From: an uncultured Marvinbryantia sp.
Lineage (GTDB): Bacteria > Bacillota > Clostridia > Lachnospirales > Lachnospiraceae
NCBI GenBank assembly: GCA_934408725.1
Contig: CAKRVB010000004.1
Coordinates: 1 to 64,000 of the forward strand
DNA length: 64,000 nt
Direction: 5' to 3'
Position 1 is the first letter of the stretch, and the number at the start of each line of letters is the position of its first letter. The notes below the pieces were generated by a model, which was not told where the DNA came from, made no database searches, and saw only the letters and a list, made by a program, of their open reading frames with translations. The position numbers and the translations under genes were made by a program. Below, one piece after another: positions 52,823 through 62,889 of this stretch.

Positions 52823-55800
52823 TTATTTTCCTCCTTTCATAATGGCATTGAATGCTTCGATCTGTGCCTGCTCACTGTTCAGGCCTTTTTCTTCCATCTG
52901 TACAATGGTGTTCATCATTTTCTTATAGTCGTTTGGAATAATCTTCTTAAATTTCGGAAGGTACTCATCAAAATGATCCAGGATCTCTTTTCCTTTTACG
53001 GAATTGGTGTAGGAAACATGATCAGTAATCATCTGTTTCAGTTCTTCCACATCATATTTATTTTCCAGCTTCTCGATAGCTACCAGTTCTTTATTTACTT
53101 TACGGTAGATATCACTGTGTTCATCCAGCACGTAAGCTACACCACCGCTCATGCCGGCTGCAAAGTTCTTGCCAATCTTACCGATAACAGCCACACGTCC
53201 TCCGGTCATGTATTCACATCCGTGATCACCCACACCTTCTACCACTGCGGTTGCTCCAGAATTACGAACGCAGAAACGCTCGCCTGCCAGACCGTTGATA
53301 TAGGTTTTTCCACTGGTGGCTCCATAAAGAGCTACGTTACCGATGATGATGTTCTCATCCTGTTTATAAGTAATCCCCTTTGGTGGATAAACGATCAGTT
53401 TTCCTCCGGAAAGACCTTTTCCGAAGTAGTCGTTGGAATCTCCTACCAGTTCCAGAGTCAGTCCCTTTGGAATGAAGGCTCCAAAGCTCTGTCCGCCGGC
53501 ACCGTTACATTTGACAGTGAAGGTATCTTCTTCCAGCGTGTCATCATATCTTCTTGTAATCTCAGAACCGAAGATCGTACCAAATGCACGGTCGGTATTG
53601 GTCACATCTACTTCAATGCTTCTCTTCTGCTTTTTATCCAGAGCCGGTTTCAGCTTCTTCATCAGAATGCGCTCATCAGCTGTCTTTTCCAGATGGAAAT
53701 CATAGACATGCTCCGGATCAAAGATACATTTTTCTCCCAGATATGGGTTGTCCAGAATTGCGCTTAAGTCTACACGGCTGGCTTTTTCTTTATAGAAACC
53801 ACTGCCCTTCTTCAGCAGATCGGTTCTTCCTACCAGCTCATCCACACTGTGTACACCCAGTTTTGCCATGTATTCACGCAGATCCTGAGCAATAAATTTC
53901 ATAAAGTTCTCCACATATTCCGGTTTGCCTTTGAATCTCTTGCGCAGTTCCGGATTCTGTGTTGCTACGCCCACCGGACAGGTATCCAGATTACATACAC
54001 GCATCATCACGCATCCCATGGTTACCAGTGGTGCGGTGGCAAAACCAAATTCCTCTGCACCCAGAATGGCTGCGATGGCAACATCACGACCGCTCATCAG
54101 CTTACCATCTGTCTCGATACGGACTTTATTTCTCAGACCATTCATGATCAGTGTCTGGTGTGTTTCGGAAAGTCCCAGCTCCCATGGAAGTCCTGCATTG
54201 TGGATAGAACTTCTCGGTGCTGCACCAGTACCTCCGTCATAACCGGAGATCAGGATAACCTGTGCACCGGCTTTCGCTACACCGGCTGCAACCGTACCTA
54301 CACCTGCTTCCGATACCAGTTTGACAGAAATTCTTGCCTGCTTATTGGCATTTTTCAGGTCATAAATCAGCTGTGCCAGATCCTCGATGGAGTAAATATC
54401 GTGGTGTGGCGGTGGGGAAATCAGGCTTACCCCTGGTGTAGAATGTCTGGTCTTGGCAATCCAAGGATAGACTTTTCCACCCGGCAGATGACCACCTTCA
54501 CCTGGTTTTGCGCCCTGCGCCATCTTGATCTGAATCTCTTTGGCACTGGTCAGATATTTGCTGGTTACACCAAATCGTCCGGATGCCACCTGTTTGATTG
54601 CAGAGCTTCTGTCGTCTGCAGTTCCGGCTGTCGCCAGACGTTCATCACTTTCACCACCCTCACCGGAATTGGATTTGCCATGGAGATGGTTCATGGCAAT
54701 GGCCAGTGTCTCATGGGCTTCCTGCGAAATGGAACCATAGGACATCGCACCTGTCTTAAATCTGGTAACAATGTTTTCCACCGGTTCGACCTCTTCAATC
54801 GGTATGCCTTCTTCCGGATAATTGAAGTCCATCAGGCTGCGCAGATATCCGCTCTCCTCCCGGTTCACGCGGTCGGTGTATTCTTTAAACATGGCATAAT
54901 TGCCCTGTCTGGTTGATTCCTGTAATAAATGAATCGTCAGAGGATTGTAACGGTGTTCCTCTCCCTGACTTCTGGACTTGTGACGTCCGATGCTGTTCAG
55001 AGTCAGATCGTTGGTCAGGCCCAGCGGATCAAATGCTTCATTATGAAGTGCTTCGATCTGTTTTTCAATATCTTTTATAGTAATACCACCTACACGGCTG
55101 ACGGTATTGGTAAAGTAACGGTCAATGACTTCTTTGCTGATACCGATGGCTTCAAAGATCTGGGATCCCATGTAGGACTGAATCGTAGAAATACCCATCT
55201 TGGATGCAATCTTTACGATACCGTGAAGCACTGCTGCATTGTAATCATCTACTGCTGCATAATAATCCTTATCCAGCATCTTGCTGTCAATCAGTTCATG
55301 GATCGTATCCTGAGCCAGATATGGGTTGATGGCACAGGCACCATAGCCCAGCAGTGTAGCAAAATGATGTACTTCTCTTGGTTCACCGGATTCCAGAATG
55401 ATGGCCAGTGAAGTACGTTTCTTGGTTTTTACCAGATACTGGTGTACTGCGGATACGGCCAGCAGCGATGGAATCGGTACATGGTTTTCATCCACGCCAC
55501 GGTCTGTCAAAATCAGAATGTTGACACCATCTCTGTGTGCCTTGTCCACTTCTACGAACAGACGGTCAATGGCACGGTCCAGACTGGTACTTTTATAATA
55601 GGTAATCGGAACTTCCGCTACCTTGAAGCCTTCCACCTTCATATGTTTGATTTTCAGCATATCGGTGTTGGTCAGGATCGGGTTGTTCACTTTTAATACT
55701 TTGCAGTTTTCCGGTTTTTCCTCCAGAAGGTTTCCGTCTTCTCCCACGTATACAGTGGTGGATGTCACCACTTCCTCACGAATGGCATCAATTGGCGGAT

Positions 55801-57370
55801 TGGTTACCTGTGCAAAAAGCTGTTTGAAGTAGTTGAACAATGGCTGCTGCTGGTCAGATAATACTGCCAGTGGTGTATCAATACCCATGGCGCCAATGCT
55901 CTCTGCTCCGTTTAATGCCATGTTGCGGATAGAGGTACGATATTCTTCAAATGTATAACCAAATGCTTTCTGCAGTCTGGCCCGTTCTTCAGCGGAGTAT
56001 TCCGGAACACGCTTGTTTGGGATCTTCAGATCTTTTAATTCTACCAGATTGTTATCCAGCCATTCACCGTATGGCTGTCTGGATGCATAGAATTCTTTTA
56101 ATTCTTCATCGTCTACGATTCTGCCCTGAACGGTATCGATCAGCAGCATTTTGCCAGGATGAAGTCGTTCTTTCATCACGATCTTTTCTGGTGGGATCTC
56201 CAGTACGCCTACTTCAGAGGAAAGGATCATGTAGCCGTCACTGGTGACATAATAACGGGATGGACGCAGGCCGTTGCGGTCCAGAACCGCACCTACCAGA
56301 TCACCATCACTGAACATGATAGATGCCGGACCATCCCATGGCTCCATCATGGTTGCGTAGTACTGATAGAAATCTCTCTTGTTCTGGGACATGGTCATGT
56401 TGTTAGCCCATGGTTCCGGAATCAGGATCATCATGGCAAGAGCCATATCCATACCACTCATGATCAGGAATTCCAGTGTATTATCCAGCATGGCAGAGTC
56501 AGAACCGGATGCATTGATTACCGGAAGGATCTTATGGAAGTCTTCTTCCAGATATGGAGATGCCATAGTTTCTTCTCTGGCCAGCATCTTATCTGCATTT
56601 CCACGGATAGTGTTGATCTCACCGTTATGCACAATAAAACGGTTTGGATGTGCACGTTCCCAGCTTGGATTCGTATTGGTACTGAATCTGGAATGTACCG
56701 TTGCAATGGCAGATTCATAGTCCGGGCTTTGCAGGTCTTTGAAGAAAGTCCTCAGCTGTCCTACCAGGAACATACCTTTGTATACAATGGTACGGCTGGA
56801 ACATGATACCACGTAGGTGTTTTCATTACTCTGTTCAAACTCTCTTCTTGCCACATAGAGTATACGGTCAAATGGAAGTCCTTTTTCCACATCAGCTGGT
56901 TTTTTAATAAATGCCTGCATAATATACGGCATCTTATCCAGTGCTTTCTGTCCCAGTACTTCCGGTACCGTCGGAACCACACGCCATCCAATGAGTTCCA
57001 GTCCGTTCTTTTCCAGAATAATCTCGAACATCTTCATGGCCTGGCGTCTCTTTAATTCATCCTGTGGGAAGAAGAACTGTCCAATACCGTATTCCCGTTC
57101 TTTTCCAATAGAAAAGCCGAGAGCGTCACAGGTCTTTTTGAAGAATTTGTGGGAAATCTGTAAAAGGATTCCTACTCCATCACCTGTTTTGCCCTCGGCG
57201 TCTTTGCCGGCTCTGTGTTCCAAATTTTCAACTATCTTTAATGCATTCTCTACGGTTGCCCGGGTCTTGATACCCTTAATGTTTACCACTGCTCCGATAC
57301 CGCAGTTATCGTGCTCAAATTCTTCTCTGTACAATCCAGGAGACTGAGCAGGTACTGTTCTGTTTTCCAT
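52823..57370 (-). CDS. gltB: Glutamate synthase large subunit
   Basis: Makes two glutamates from glutamine and 2-oxoglutarate. With the ATG at 57370, a 22-residue propeptide precedes Cys23 in EHDNCGIGAVV, the nucleophile of the glutaminase domain. The central and FMN domains follow, with RFKTGAMSYGSISQEAHETL and KPGEGGHLPGGKV. An Fe-S cysteine set is in MGCVMMRVCNLDTCPVGVAT, and the last 250 residues are the GXGXG beta-helix. Length 1515 is typical. The frame could start at 57430, but that adds a non-family leader. Confidence 0.95.
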   Translation of the reverse strand: MENRTVPAQSPGLYREEFEHDNCGIGAVVNIKGIKTRATVENALKIVENLEHRAGKDAEGKTGDGVGILLQISHKFFKKTCDALGFSIGKEREYGIGQFFFPQDELKRRQAMKMFEIILEKNGLELIGWRVVPTVPEVLGQKALDKMPYIMQAFIKKPADVEKGLPFDRILYVARREFEQSNENTYVVSCSSRTIVYKGMFLVGQLRTFFKDLQSPDYESAIATVHSRFSTNTNPSWERAHPNRFIVHNGEINTIRGNADKMLAREETMASPYLEEDFHKILPVINASGSDSAMLDNTLEFLIMSGMDMALAMMILIPEPWANNMTMSQNKRDFYQYYATMMEPWDGPASIMFSDGDLVGAVLDRNGLRPSRYYVTSDGYMILSSEVGVLEIPPEKIVMKERLHPGKMLLIDTVQGRIVDDEELKEFYASRQPYGEWLDNNLVELKDLKIPNKRVPEYSAEERARLQKAFGYTFEEYRTSIRNMALNGAESIGAMGIDTPLAVLSDQQQPLFNYFKQLFAQVTNPPIDAIREEVVTSTTVYVGEDGNLLEEKPENCKVLKVNNPILTNTDMLKIKHMKVEGFKVAEVPITYYKSTSLDRAIDRLFVEVDKAHRDGVNILILTDRGVDENHVPIPSLLAVSAVHQYLVKTKKRTSLAIILESGEPREVHHFATLLGYGACAINPYLAQDTIHELIDSKMLDKDYYAAVDDYNAAVLHGIVKIASKMGISTIQSYMGSQIFEAIGISKEVIDRYFTNTVSRVGGITIKDIEKQIEALHNEAFDPLGLTNDLTLNSIGRHKSRSQGEEHRYNPLTIHLLQESTRQGNYAMFKEYTDRVNREESGYLRSLMDFNYPEEGIPIEEVEPVENIVTRFKTGAMSYGSISQEAHETLAIAMNHLHGKSNSGEGGESDERLATAGTADDRSSAIKQVASGRFGVTSKYLTSAKEIQIKMAQGAKPGEGGHLPGGKVYPWIAKTRHSTPGVSLISPPPHHDIYSIEDLAQLIYDLKNANKQARISVKLVSEAGVGTVAAGVAKAGAQVILISGYDGGTGAAPRSSIHNAGLPWELGLSETHQTLIMNGLRNKVRIETDGKLMSGRDVAIAAILGAEEFGFATAPLVTMGCVMMRVCNLDTCPVGVATQNPELRKRFKGKPEYVENFMKFIAQDLREYMAKLGVHSVDELVGRTDLLKKGSGFYKEKASRVDLSAILDNPYLGEKCIFDPEHVYDFHLEKTADERILMKKLKPALDKKQKRSIEVDVTNTDRAFGTIFGSEITRRYDDTLEEDTFTVKCNGAGGQSFGAFIPKGLTLELVGDSNDYFGKGLSGGKLIVYPPKGITYKQDENIIIGNVALYGATSGKTYINGLAGERFCVRNSGATAVVEGVGDHGCEYMTGGRVAVIGKIGKNFAAGMSGGVAYVLDEHSDIYRKVNKELVAIEKLENKYDVEELKQMITDHVSYTNSVKGKEILDHFDEYLPKFKKIIPNDYKKMMNTIVQMEEKGLNSEQAQIEAFNAIMKGGK

Positions 57371-57433
57371 AACCTGACTTGCATCCTTTCTTTTGGTTTT
57401 AGAAACGCTGTAACGTGTTTTTCGAATCATTGT

Positions 57434-57510
57434 AATCGATTTTATCGATTAAGTTTTATTCCTGCATTTCCTTTGTGCATTATCATACACCTGTCTTCTG
57501 AAATTGTAAA
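57434..57510 (-). promoter_or_regulatory. gltBD promoter and palindromic operator
   Basis: On the minus strand TTTACA and TATGAT, 17 bases apart (57510 to 57482), form a promoter. Between it and the gene, AATCGAT and ATCGATT around three bases (57434-57450) make a perfect inverted repeat, suitable for a dimeric regulator of nitrogen metabolism. The stretch 57511-57700 has nothing else I recognise. Confidence 0.6.
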
Positions 57511-57708
57511 TACCCTTTTTTTCTTGAATTGTCAGATAATCAGGCAATTTTCTTTTTAATTGCATTATTGTCTTAATATTTTTCAAATTGCATTGAATTA
57601 CTTGCCTGAATTGATACAATAGCTGGCGAATTTAGGGATGAATTTTTCTTATTTTCATTTGTTTTTTTCTCTTCTACGGTGGCTGACATCGAATTGTGCC
57701 TGTTTTTT

Positions 57709-57890
57709 CTTTTCCGTGGTCGGATTGTCCTCGGTTACCCGATACATGACCTAGGATTTCGCTTGCTTCTTCTTTTCCGTGGTCGGATTGTCCTCGCTTA
57801 CCCTGTACATAACCACGGATTTAACTTGCTTCTTCTTTTCCGTGGTCGGATTGTCCTCGCTTACCCGGTACACGACCTCGGATTCAACCG
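57709..57890. repeat. Three tandem 63-base repeats downstream of maf
   Basis: TTTTCCGTGGTCGGATTGTC recurs at about 57711, 57774 and 57837, an exact 63-base spacing. Units differ by a few bases. The array ends within the last codons of maf. 63 is a multiple of three, so frames stay open across the units on both strands, but no gene is supported. Confidence 0.8.
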
Positions 57891-58450
57891 AACTTCTTTA
57901 ATTCATGCCACAGCCTTCCCACCGGAAGTCCTACAATTGTGGTGTATTCTCCCTGAATTTCCCGAATGTATTTTGCAAAATATCCCTGAATTCCATAAGC
58001 GCCTGCTTTGTCCATCGGCTCTCCCGTATGGATATACTCCCAGATCTCGTCTTCCGTCATAGGATACACACTCACATCACTCTTCTCATAAAAAGAAGTC
58101 TTCTTTTCTCCACAGATCAGAGTCACACCGGTGTAGACCTGGTGAGTATTTCCTTGCAGCATTTGTATCATTTGAAAAGCATCGACCTCATCCTTTGGCT
58201 TTCCAAGAATCCGGTGCTCCTGAGCCACCACAGTGTCCGCGCCAATGACTACCGCATTTCTCTGTTCATCACTTAAAGTCAGTGCCACTGCACTTGCTTT
58301 GCAGCTGGATAATTCCTTCACCACTTCCCTCGGATGAGTACTGATCATAATCTCTTCTGCATCACTGACAATTACCTCAAACTCCAGACCAATCTGCGCC
58401 AGAAGTTCACGGCGGCGCGGCGATCCAGATGCCAGAATTAATTTCTTCAT
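57884..58450 (-). CDS. maf: Maf-like nucleotide pyrophosphatase
   Basis: Hydrolyses non-canonical or excess nucleoside triphosphates. ILASGSPRRRELLAQIGLEF is the N-terminal signature, VVIGADTVVAQEHRILGKP the catalytic strand, and GAYGIQGYFAKYIREIQGEY the C-terminal signature. 188 residues, complete. It stands alone between gltB and the AEC transporter. Confidence 0.93.
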   Translation of the reverse strand: MKKLILASGSPRRRELLAQIGLEFEVIVSDAEEIMISTHPREVVKELSSCKASAVALTLSDEQRNAVVIGADTVVAQEHRILGKPKDEVDAFQMIQMLQGNTHQVYTGVTLICGEKKTSFYEKSDVSVYPMTEDEIWEYIHTGEPMDKAGAYGIQGYFAKYIREIQGEYTTIVGLPVGRLWHELKKFG

Positions 58451-58594
58451 GCTACTTTCACTCCTTTTGTCAATTCATATTCCTAATTTTTTATTTTATA
58501 TTCACAATCAACTATTACGCAAACCTATTCCTATCTTTTTACGTTGAATTTTCGTTTTATAGATCGAAACACAGGCACTGAACAGATACGAAAT

Positions 58595-59512
58595 TTATAA
58601 GAACATCGCCACAATCGGTATGCTCACCACAGACAGCACGGTACTGAAAAAGATTCCTTTGGATACCAGCTGTACATCTCCATCATACTGAATAGCCAGC
58701 ATCGTTGCATTCGTCGCTACTGGTGTTGCTGCCAGTATCACTGCCGTTCCCCGGATCAGATACTGCTGTTCATGAAGCAGATTCATGGCCACCAGCACGG
58801 CAATTGGCATGAGTACCAGTCGAAATACGGTAAATACATAGACCCGCCAGTCATCGAACAGTTCTTTTAGCTTCATCTTTGCAATGGTTCCACCCAGAAT
58901 CATCATGGCCAGCGGTGTGGTCAGATTTCCCAAATAGTTCAAAGCATCGGTCAGATATTCCGGCAGTGGCACTGAGGTAAAGAACAGACCAAGAGAAATC
59001 ACTGCCACCACCATCGGTGTATTGATCAGCAGTCTTGGATTGAACTTTCCAGCTTTCTTTCCTCCAATCAGAACAATTCCAAGGGAATACACCACAAAGC
59101 TGAATATGACATTAAAAATAACGGCATAGATCATGGCTTCGATTCCAAAAACAGCCTGTATCACGGGATATCCCATAAAACCCACATTTCCGAAAATCAG
59201 CATGAAGGTATAAGTGCCCCACTGCTTTTTCGGTGCCCTTGTCACCACCAGAAAGACTGCCGCAACCAGAAAATAAACCAGATAACAAAACAGGCTAATA
59301 CCTGTCACTTCCAAAAGGGTCAGATTCGATACCTTCCCCCGGTTGGATAAAAAAGAAACCAGTATCTGCGCAGGCAGCGATACATTCAGCACCAGACTGG
59401 TCAGATTCCGAATTGCCCCATCGTTGGTCACATGTGTCTTATATGCTATATAGCCTGTTACCAGAAGCAAAAATAAAGCCAGCATCTGGTAAGTAATAAT
59501 TACAATATCCAT
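58595..59512 (-). CDS. AEC-family (auxin efflux carrier-like) transporter
   Basis: A ten-span membrane carrier of the AEC family, probably for organic or amino acids. LVLNVSLPAQILVSFLSN near residue 45 and FGNVGFMGYPVIQAVFGIEA are family segments, and TPLAMMILGGTIAKMKLKEL and AATPVATNATMLAIQYDGD the second half. 305 residues. Substrate unknown. Confidence 0.9.
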   Translation of the reverse strand: MDIVIITYQMLALFLLLVTGYIAYKTHVTNDGAIRNLTSLVLNVSLPAQILVSFLSNRGKVSNLTLLEVTGISLFCYLVYFLVAAVFLVVTRAPKKQWGTYTFMLIFGNVGFMGYPVIQAVFGIEAMIYAVIFNVIFSFVVYSLGIVLIGGKKAGKFNPRLLINTPMVVAVISLGLFFTSVPLPEYLTDALNYLGNLTTPLAMMILGGTIAKMKLKELFDDWRVYVFTVFRLVLMPIAVLVAMNLLHEQQYLIRGTAVILAATPVATNATMLAIQYDGDVQLVSKGIFFSTVLSVVSIPIVAMFL

Positions 59513-59541
59513 ACTCTCCTCCGTATTCTCTCTCCTCTTCC

Positions 59542-61947
59542 TTACTTGTCATCAGGAACTATGCATCCTTTCCAGAATCGTTCCAGCTTCTCTTTTACAT
59601 TCCGTAATGTGCAGGTCTCATAATCTGCCCATTCCCTCGGAAAGCTGCTGCGATACTGTGCTTGTCCAAATCGCTCATCCAGCAGCACAATCACTCCGGT
59701 ATCTTCATCTGTCCGAATAACTCTTCCCGCTGACTGCATGACCTTGTTCATCCCCGGATAACGATAAGCGTGATCAAATCCATCCATGTCACGCCTGTCA
59801 TAGTACTGCTTCAGGATCTCCCGCTCATTGCAGACCTGTGGAAGCCCTGGTCCCACAACGATTGCTCCGATCAGCCGGTCTTTCTTCAGGTCAATTCCCT
59901 CTCCAAAAATGCCTCCCATTACACAGAAGCCGATCAGCGTGCCACTCTCACGCTCCTGAAACTGCTCCAGGAACTCTTCTCTCTGAGCTTCACTCATATG
60001 CATGCTCTGCTCCAGAATCTCCGTATCATCCTGCACTTCAGCTTCAAAATATTCCCTTACATCCGTCATCATCTTATAAGATGGGAAAAAGACCAGATAA
60101 TTTCCCTGTCTGCTATCTGTAATCTGCCGAATATACGAAGCAATCTTCTGATACTCTGCCGGTGTCCGTCTGGTGTATTTGGTACTCACATCCAGCCCCA
60201 GCAGCACTTTCTTCTTTGCAGGATCAAAGGTAGACTTTGCATAGACTGCATAATCTTCTGGTTTGCCAGATAGTAATTCCATATAATACTGCACCGGCAA
60301 AAGCGTAGCAGAAAACAGGATCGATGCCCTGCCTTTTTCCAGACACTGCCCGATCTTGTCCGCTGTATGAATACAGTATAATTTCAAAGCAAAGCGTCCC
60401 TCCCGGTCATGCTGTACATAAATCTCATAGCTGTCATCCAATTCTTCATAGATCTCCAGAAAGGCACGTACCTGAAAATAAAAGTCCAGTGTCTTTTTCT
60501 TTCCTTCTTCTATTTCGCTGTCTGTGGATGGCCGATTCATCACTGACTCCCGATCCTCCAGGAGTTGTTCCAGTGCATGACTGACATTGAACAGATTCAA
60601 TGCAAAGGAATCGATATTCGAAAGCAGTGTATACTCCCCGCATTCCCGCTTCCACTCCAGCAGATACTTATTTCCCCGTTCCAGAGCCGCCACAGCCTTT
60701 CTGCTGAACGGCTTCAGGAACCGCTTTACTTCCAGAAAGTCTTCTTTATAAAGGGTCGCACTGTACATCTCCCGTCCACGTTCCACCAGATTGTGAGCTT
60801 CGTCAATGAGAAACAGATAATCTCCTTTTACCCCTTCTGCAAAAAAACGTTTTAACTTCGCCTGTGGATCAAAGACATAGTTATAATCGCAGATAATGGC
60901 ATCCGACCATAACGACACATCCAGCGCCATCTCAAATGGACATACCTTCCATTTTTCTGCCTGTTCCATAATCCGCTCCCGGCTATAGTTGGCCGAATTC
61001 TCTTCATAAGAAGTCAGCAGCTCATAGACAGCATCGTTCACCCGGTCAAAGTGTCCCCTTGCATAAGGACATTTTTCCGGATTGCAGTCCGGTTCTTCAC
61101 AAAAACAGATTTTTTCTTTGGCGGTCAGGGTCAGCACTTTATAATGAAGCCCCTGCTTCTTCAAAAGTGAAAATGCCTCTTCTGCCACGGTTCTCGTAAT
61201 CGTCTTGGCCGTCAGATAAAAAATCTTATCCCCCAGCTCCTGTCCCACGGCCTGTACTGCTGGAAATACAGTAGACAACGTCTTTCCCACTCCTGTAGGT
61301 GCCTGAATAAACAGCTTCTTTCCATGCCAGATCGTGCGGTAAACCGCTGCTGCCAGATCTTTCTGTCCCTCCCGGTAAGGATAGGGAAAAACTGTTTTGC
61401 CAATGGATGCTTTTCTCTCTGCTTTCCATTTCAGCTGCATCTGTGCCCATTTTTGATAGGCTTCTGTCAGATGCGTAAACCACTCCTCCAGCTCGCTCCT
61501 TGTATAGCTGCTGGAAAAGCGCCGTATTTCCTCTGTATCCAGATTGGCATAGGTCATCTGTACTCCTATCTTTTCCAGATTCTGCTGTTCTGCATAGATA
61601 CAGGCATAACACCTGACCTGTGCCAGATGGACCGGATCTGGCTCTTCCATTCGCTCCACATCTCGAAAAACGCCTTTGATTTCATCAATTACCGTCTGTC
61701 CATCCTGTTCAAAGATCCCGTCTGCCCTTCCTTCTACTATCAGCAGGAATCCGTCACAATCTATCTGTGTTCGCAGCGGTACTTCCGCATGATAATCTGC
61801 CCCCATCTTTCCCTGAATCTTCCGGTGCAGTCTGCTGCCCATCTGCATGGCATCTTTATCTGCCATCGCACCTCTTCGATTGTCAATATCTCCGCTGCGC
61901 AAAATGAACTCCACCAGATTGCGCACAGATACCCTGATTTCTTCCAC
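59542..61947 (-). CDS. DinG/XPD-type Fe-S helicase with N-terminal PD-(D/E)XK domain
   Basis: A superfamily 2 DNA helicase. Residues 1-190 resemble a Cas4/RecB-type nuclease with GRADGIFEQD and TVIDEIKGVF supplying acidic and lysine residues. FIQAPTGVGKTLSTVFP is Walker A, FLIDEAHNLVE the DEAH box, and QSAGRVIRTDEDTGVIVLLD motif VI. The iron-sulfur cysteines appear in ICFCEEPDCNPEKCPYA and KVCPFEMA. The GTG at 61947 with ACAGGAGA before it is the best start; a TTG at 61968 is in frame. Length about 801. Role in repair is likely. Confidence 0.9.
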   Translation of the reverse strand: MEEIRVSVRNLVEFILRSGDIDNRRGAMADKDAMQMGSRLHRKIQGKMGADYHAEVPLRTQIDCDGFLLIVEGRADGIFEQDGQTVIDEIKGVFRDVERMEEPDPVHLAQVRCYACIYAEQQNLEKIGVQMTYANLDTEEIRRFSSSYTRSELEEWFTHLTEAYQKWAQMQLKWKAERKASIGKTVFPYPYREGQKDLAAAVYRTIWHGKKLFIQAPTGVGKTLSTVFPAVQAVGQELGDKIFYLTAKTITRTVAEEAFSLLKKQGLHYKVLTLTAKEKICFCEEPDCNPEKCPYARGHFDRVNDAVYELLTSYEENSANYSRERIMEQAEKWKVCPFEMALDVSLWSDAIICDYNYVFDPQAKLKRFFAEGVKGDYLFLIDEAHNLVERGREMYSATLYKEDFLEVKRFLKPFSRKAVAALERGNKYLLEWKRECGEYTLLSNIDSFALNLFNVSHALEQLLEDRESVMNRPSTDSEIEEGKKKTLDFYFQVRAFLEIYEELDDSYEIYVQHDREGRFALKLYCIHTADKIGQCLEKGRASILFSATLLPVQYYMELLSGKPEDYAVYAKSTFDPAKKKVLLGLDVSTKYTRRTPAEYQKIASYIRQITDSRQGNYLVFFPSYKMMTDVREYFEAEVQDDTEILEQSMHMSEAQREEFLEQFQERESGTLIGFCVMGGIFGEGIDLKKDRLIGAIVVGPGLPQVCNEREILKQYYDRRDMDGFDHAYRYPGMNKVMQSAGRVIRTDEDTGVIVLLDERFGQAQYRSSFPREWADYETCTLRNVKEKLERFWKGCIVPDDK

Positions 61948-62289
61948 GTTTCTCCTGTATCCTTCCAAAACCTGCTGCTGTTCACTCCGTGACCGACAGC
62001 CAGAACTTCACATCTTTTCCAGTATACCGCACCTGACGAAGAAATGTAAAGAATGTTATCATTGCCAGCAATATATCAACCACATACAACTGGACGCGAA
62101 GCGATCCATTATACCTATCTAACAGTTACGGGAATATGTATATTCTTTTAAAAAATGTAAATTTTCTGCTAAATATATGACATATATTTGCATTTTTATA
62201 CATTTTATGTTATATTACTTTCTACCAAAAATTTATATATTTTTTATAATCTACATATTTCGTTTAGAATTGACAATGAGGTCAGACAT
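61948..62289. other. Intergenic, A/T-rich
   Basis: No gene is supported here. The part from 62123 to 62270 is strongly A/T-rich and probably carries the promoter of the cstA operon; several TATAAT-like hexamers are present, and no single one stands out. Confidence 0.4.
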
Positions 62290-62320
62290 GATCTCAGATG
62301 CTGACATCTGGGATCTTTTT
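62290..62320 (+). terminator. Leader terminator / attenuator before the cstA operon
   Basis: GATCTCAGATG and CATCTGGGATC pair around CTGA and are followed by TTTTT. It stands 20 bases upstream of the ATG at 62341, with AGGAG between. A terminator inside a leader suggests attenuation. A shorter pairing GTCAG/CTGAC could compete with it. Confidence 0.6.
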
Positions 62321-62340
62321 CATATTACAGGAGTTAGCAT

Positions 62341-62886
62341 ATGAATCATTCAAAGTTAGAGTTAAACCGGGAGGAAATCCTTGAGAAACTGATCCGTTCC
62401 TACGAGGGGTACTTCGACATTGAACGTTCCAATGACATGGAACCGCCGCTGGAGGCTGTCTGTCATTTTAATGTGCGTTCTGCCAAATATGTGCTGCTGA
62501 AGAAAGCAGAACTGTGGAGTGCCACTTCCAACGAACATGTATACATCTTCTCTGTTCCGGAATTAACCGAAGAGATTTATCGCGCATGTGAGAAAAAGGC
62601 TTACGACGAGGGTATGAAACTCATCGATCCAAAGCCTGGACATATGTATACCTATATTACTGCCGTATTTATCTGTGATACCTGCACACCAGAAGCGAAA
62701 AAACTTCTGAAAAAATGCAGAATTTACAAAAGTTTTCATTTTTCGCTGCACGGCTGGATGGATTTCCATACAGTCCTTATCCAGCGGGGGGCATCGGATT
62801 TTCCGACCAACCGCAGTGGTAAGAGCAATGCGAAATTTATGAAAAATATATTCATGAAGAAAAATAAAAAGAAAAGGAGAGTGTAA
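62341..62886 (+). CDS. Uncharacterised protein upstream of cstA
   Basis: I do not recognise a named family. The 181 residues are soluble and mixed, with ILEKLIRSYEGYFDIERSND at the start and KKCRIYKSFHFSLHGWMDFH in the second half. The tail is strongly basic, KKNKKKRRV. It ends three bases before cstA and shares its leader, so it could assist or regulate the transporter. Confidence 0.65.
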   Translation: MNHSKLELNREEILEKLIRSYEGYFDIERSNDMEPPLEAVCHFNVRSAKYVLLKKAELWSATSNEHVYIFSVPELTEEIYRACEKKAYDEGMKLIDPKPGHMYTYITAVFICDTCTPEAKKLLKKCRIYKSFHFSLHGWMDFHTVLIQRGASDFPTNRSGKSNAKFMKNIFMKKNKKKRRV

Positions 62887-62889
62887 TTC

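Noticed and set aside
52799..54916. Long plus-strand frames opposite gltB
   Set aside because: They are antisense shadows of a very strongly supported glutamate synthase gene and resemble no protein.
12865..57890. Tandem repeats as CRISPR arrays
   Set aside because: Units at 12.9 and 57.7 kb are contiguous with no unique spacers, and no cas gene is present.
57679..58062. Plus-strand open frame of 127 codons across the 63-base repeats
   Set aside because: It overlaps maf on the other strand and owes its length to the repeat period being a multiple of three; no ribosome site or family match.
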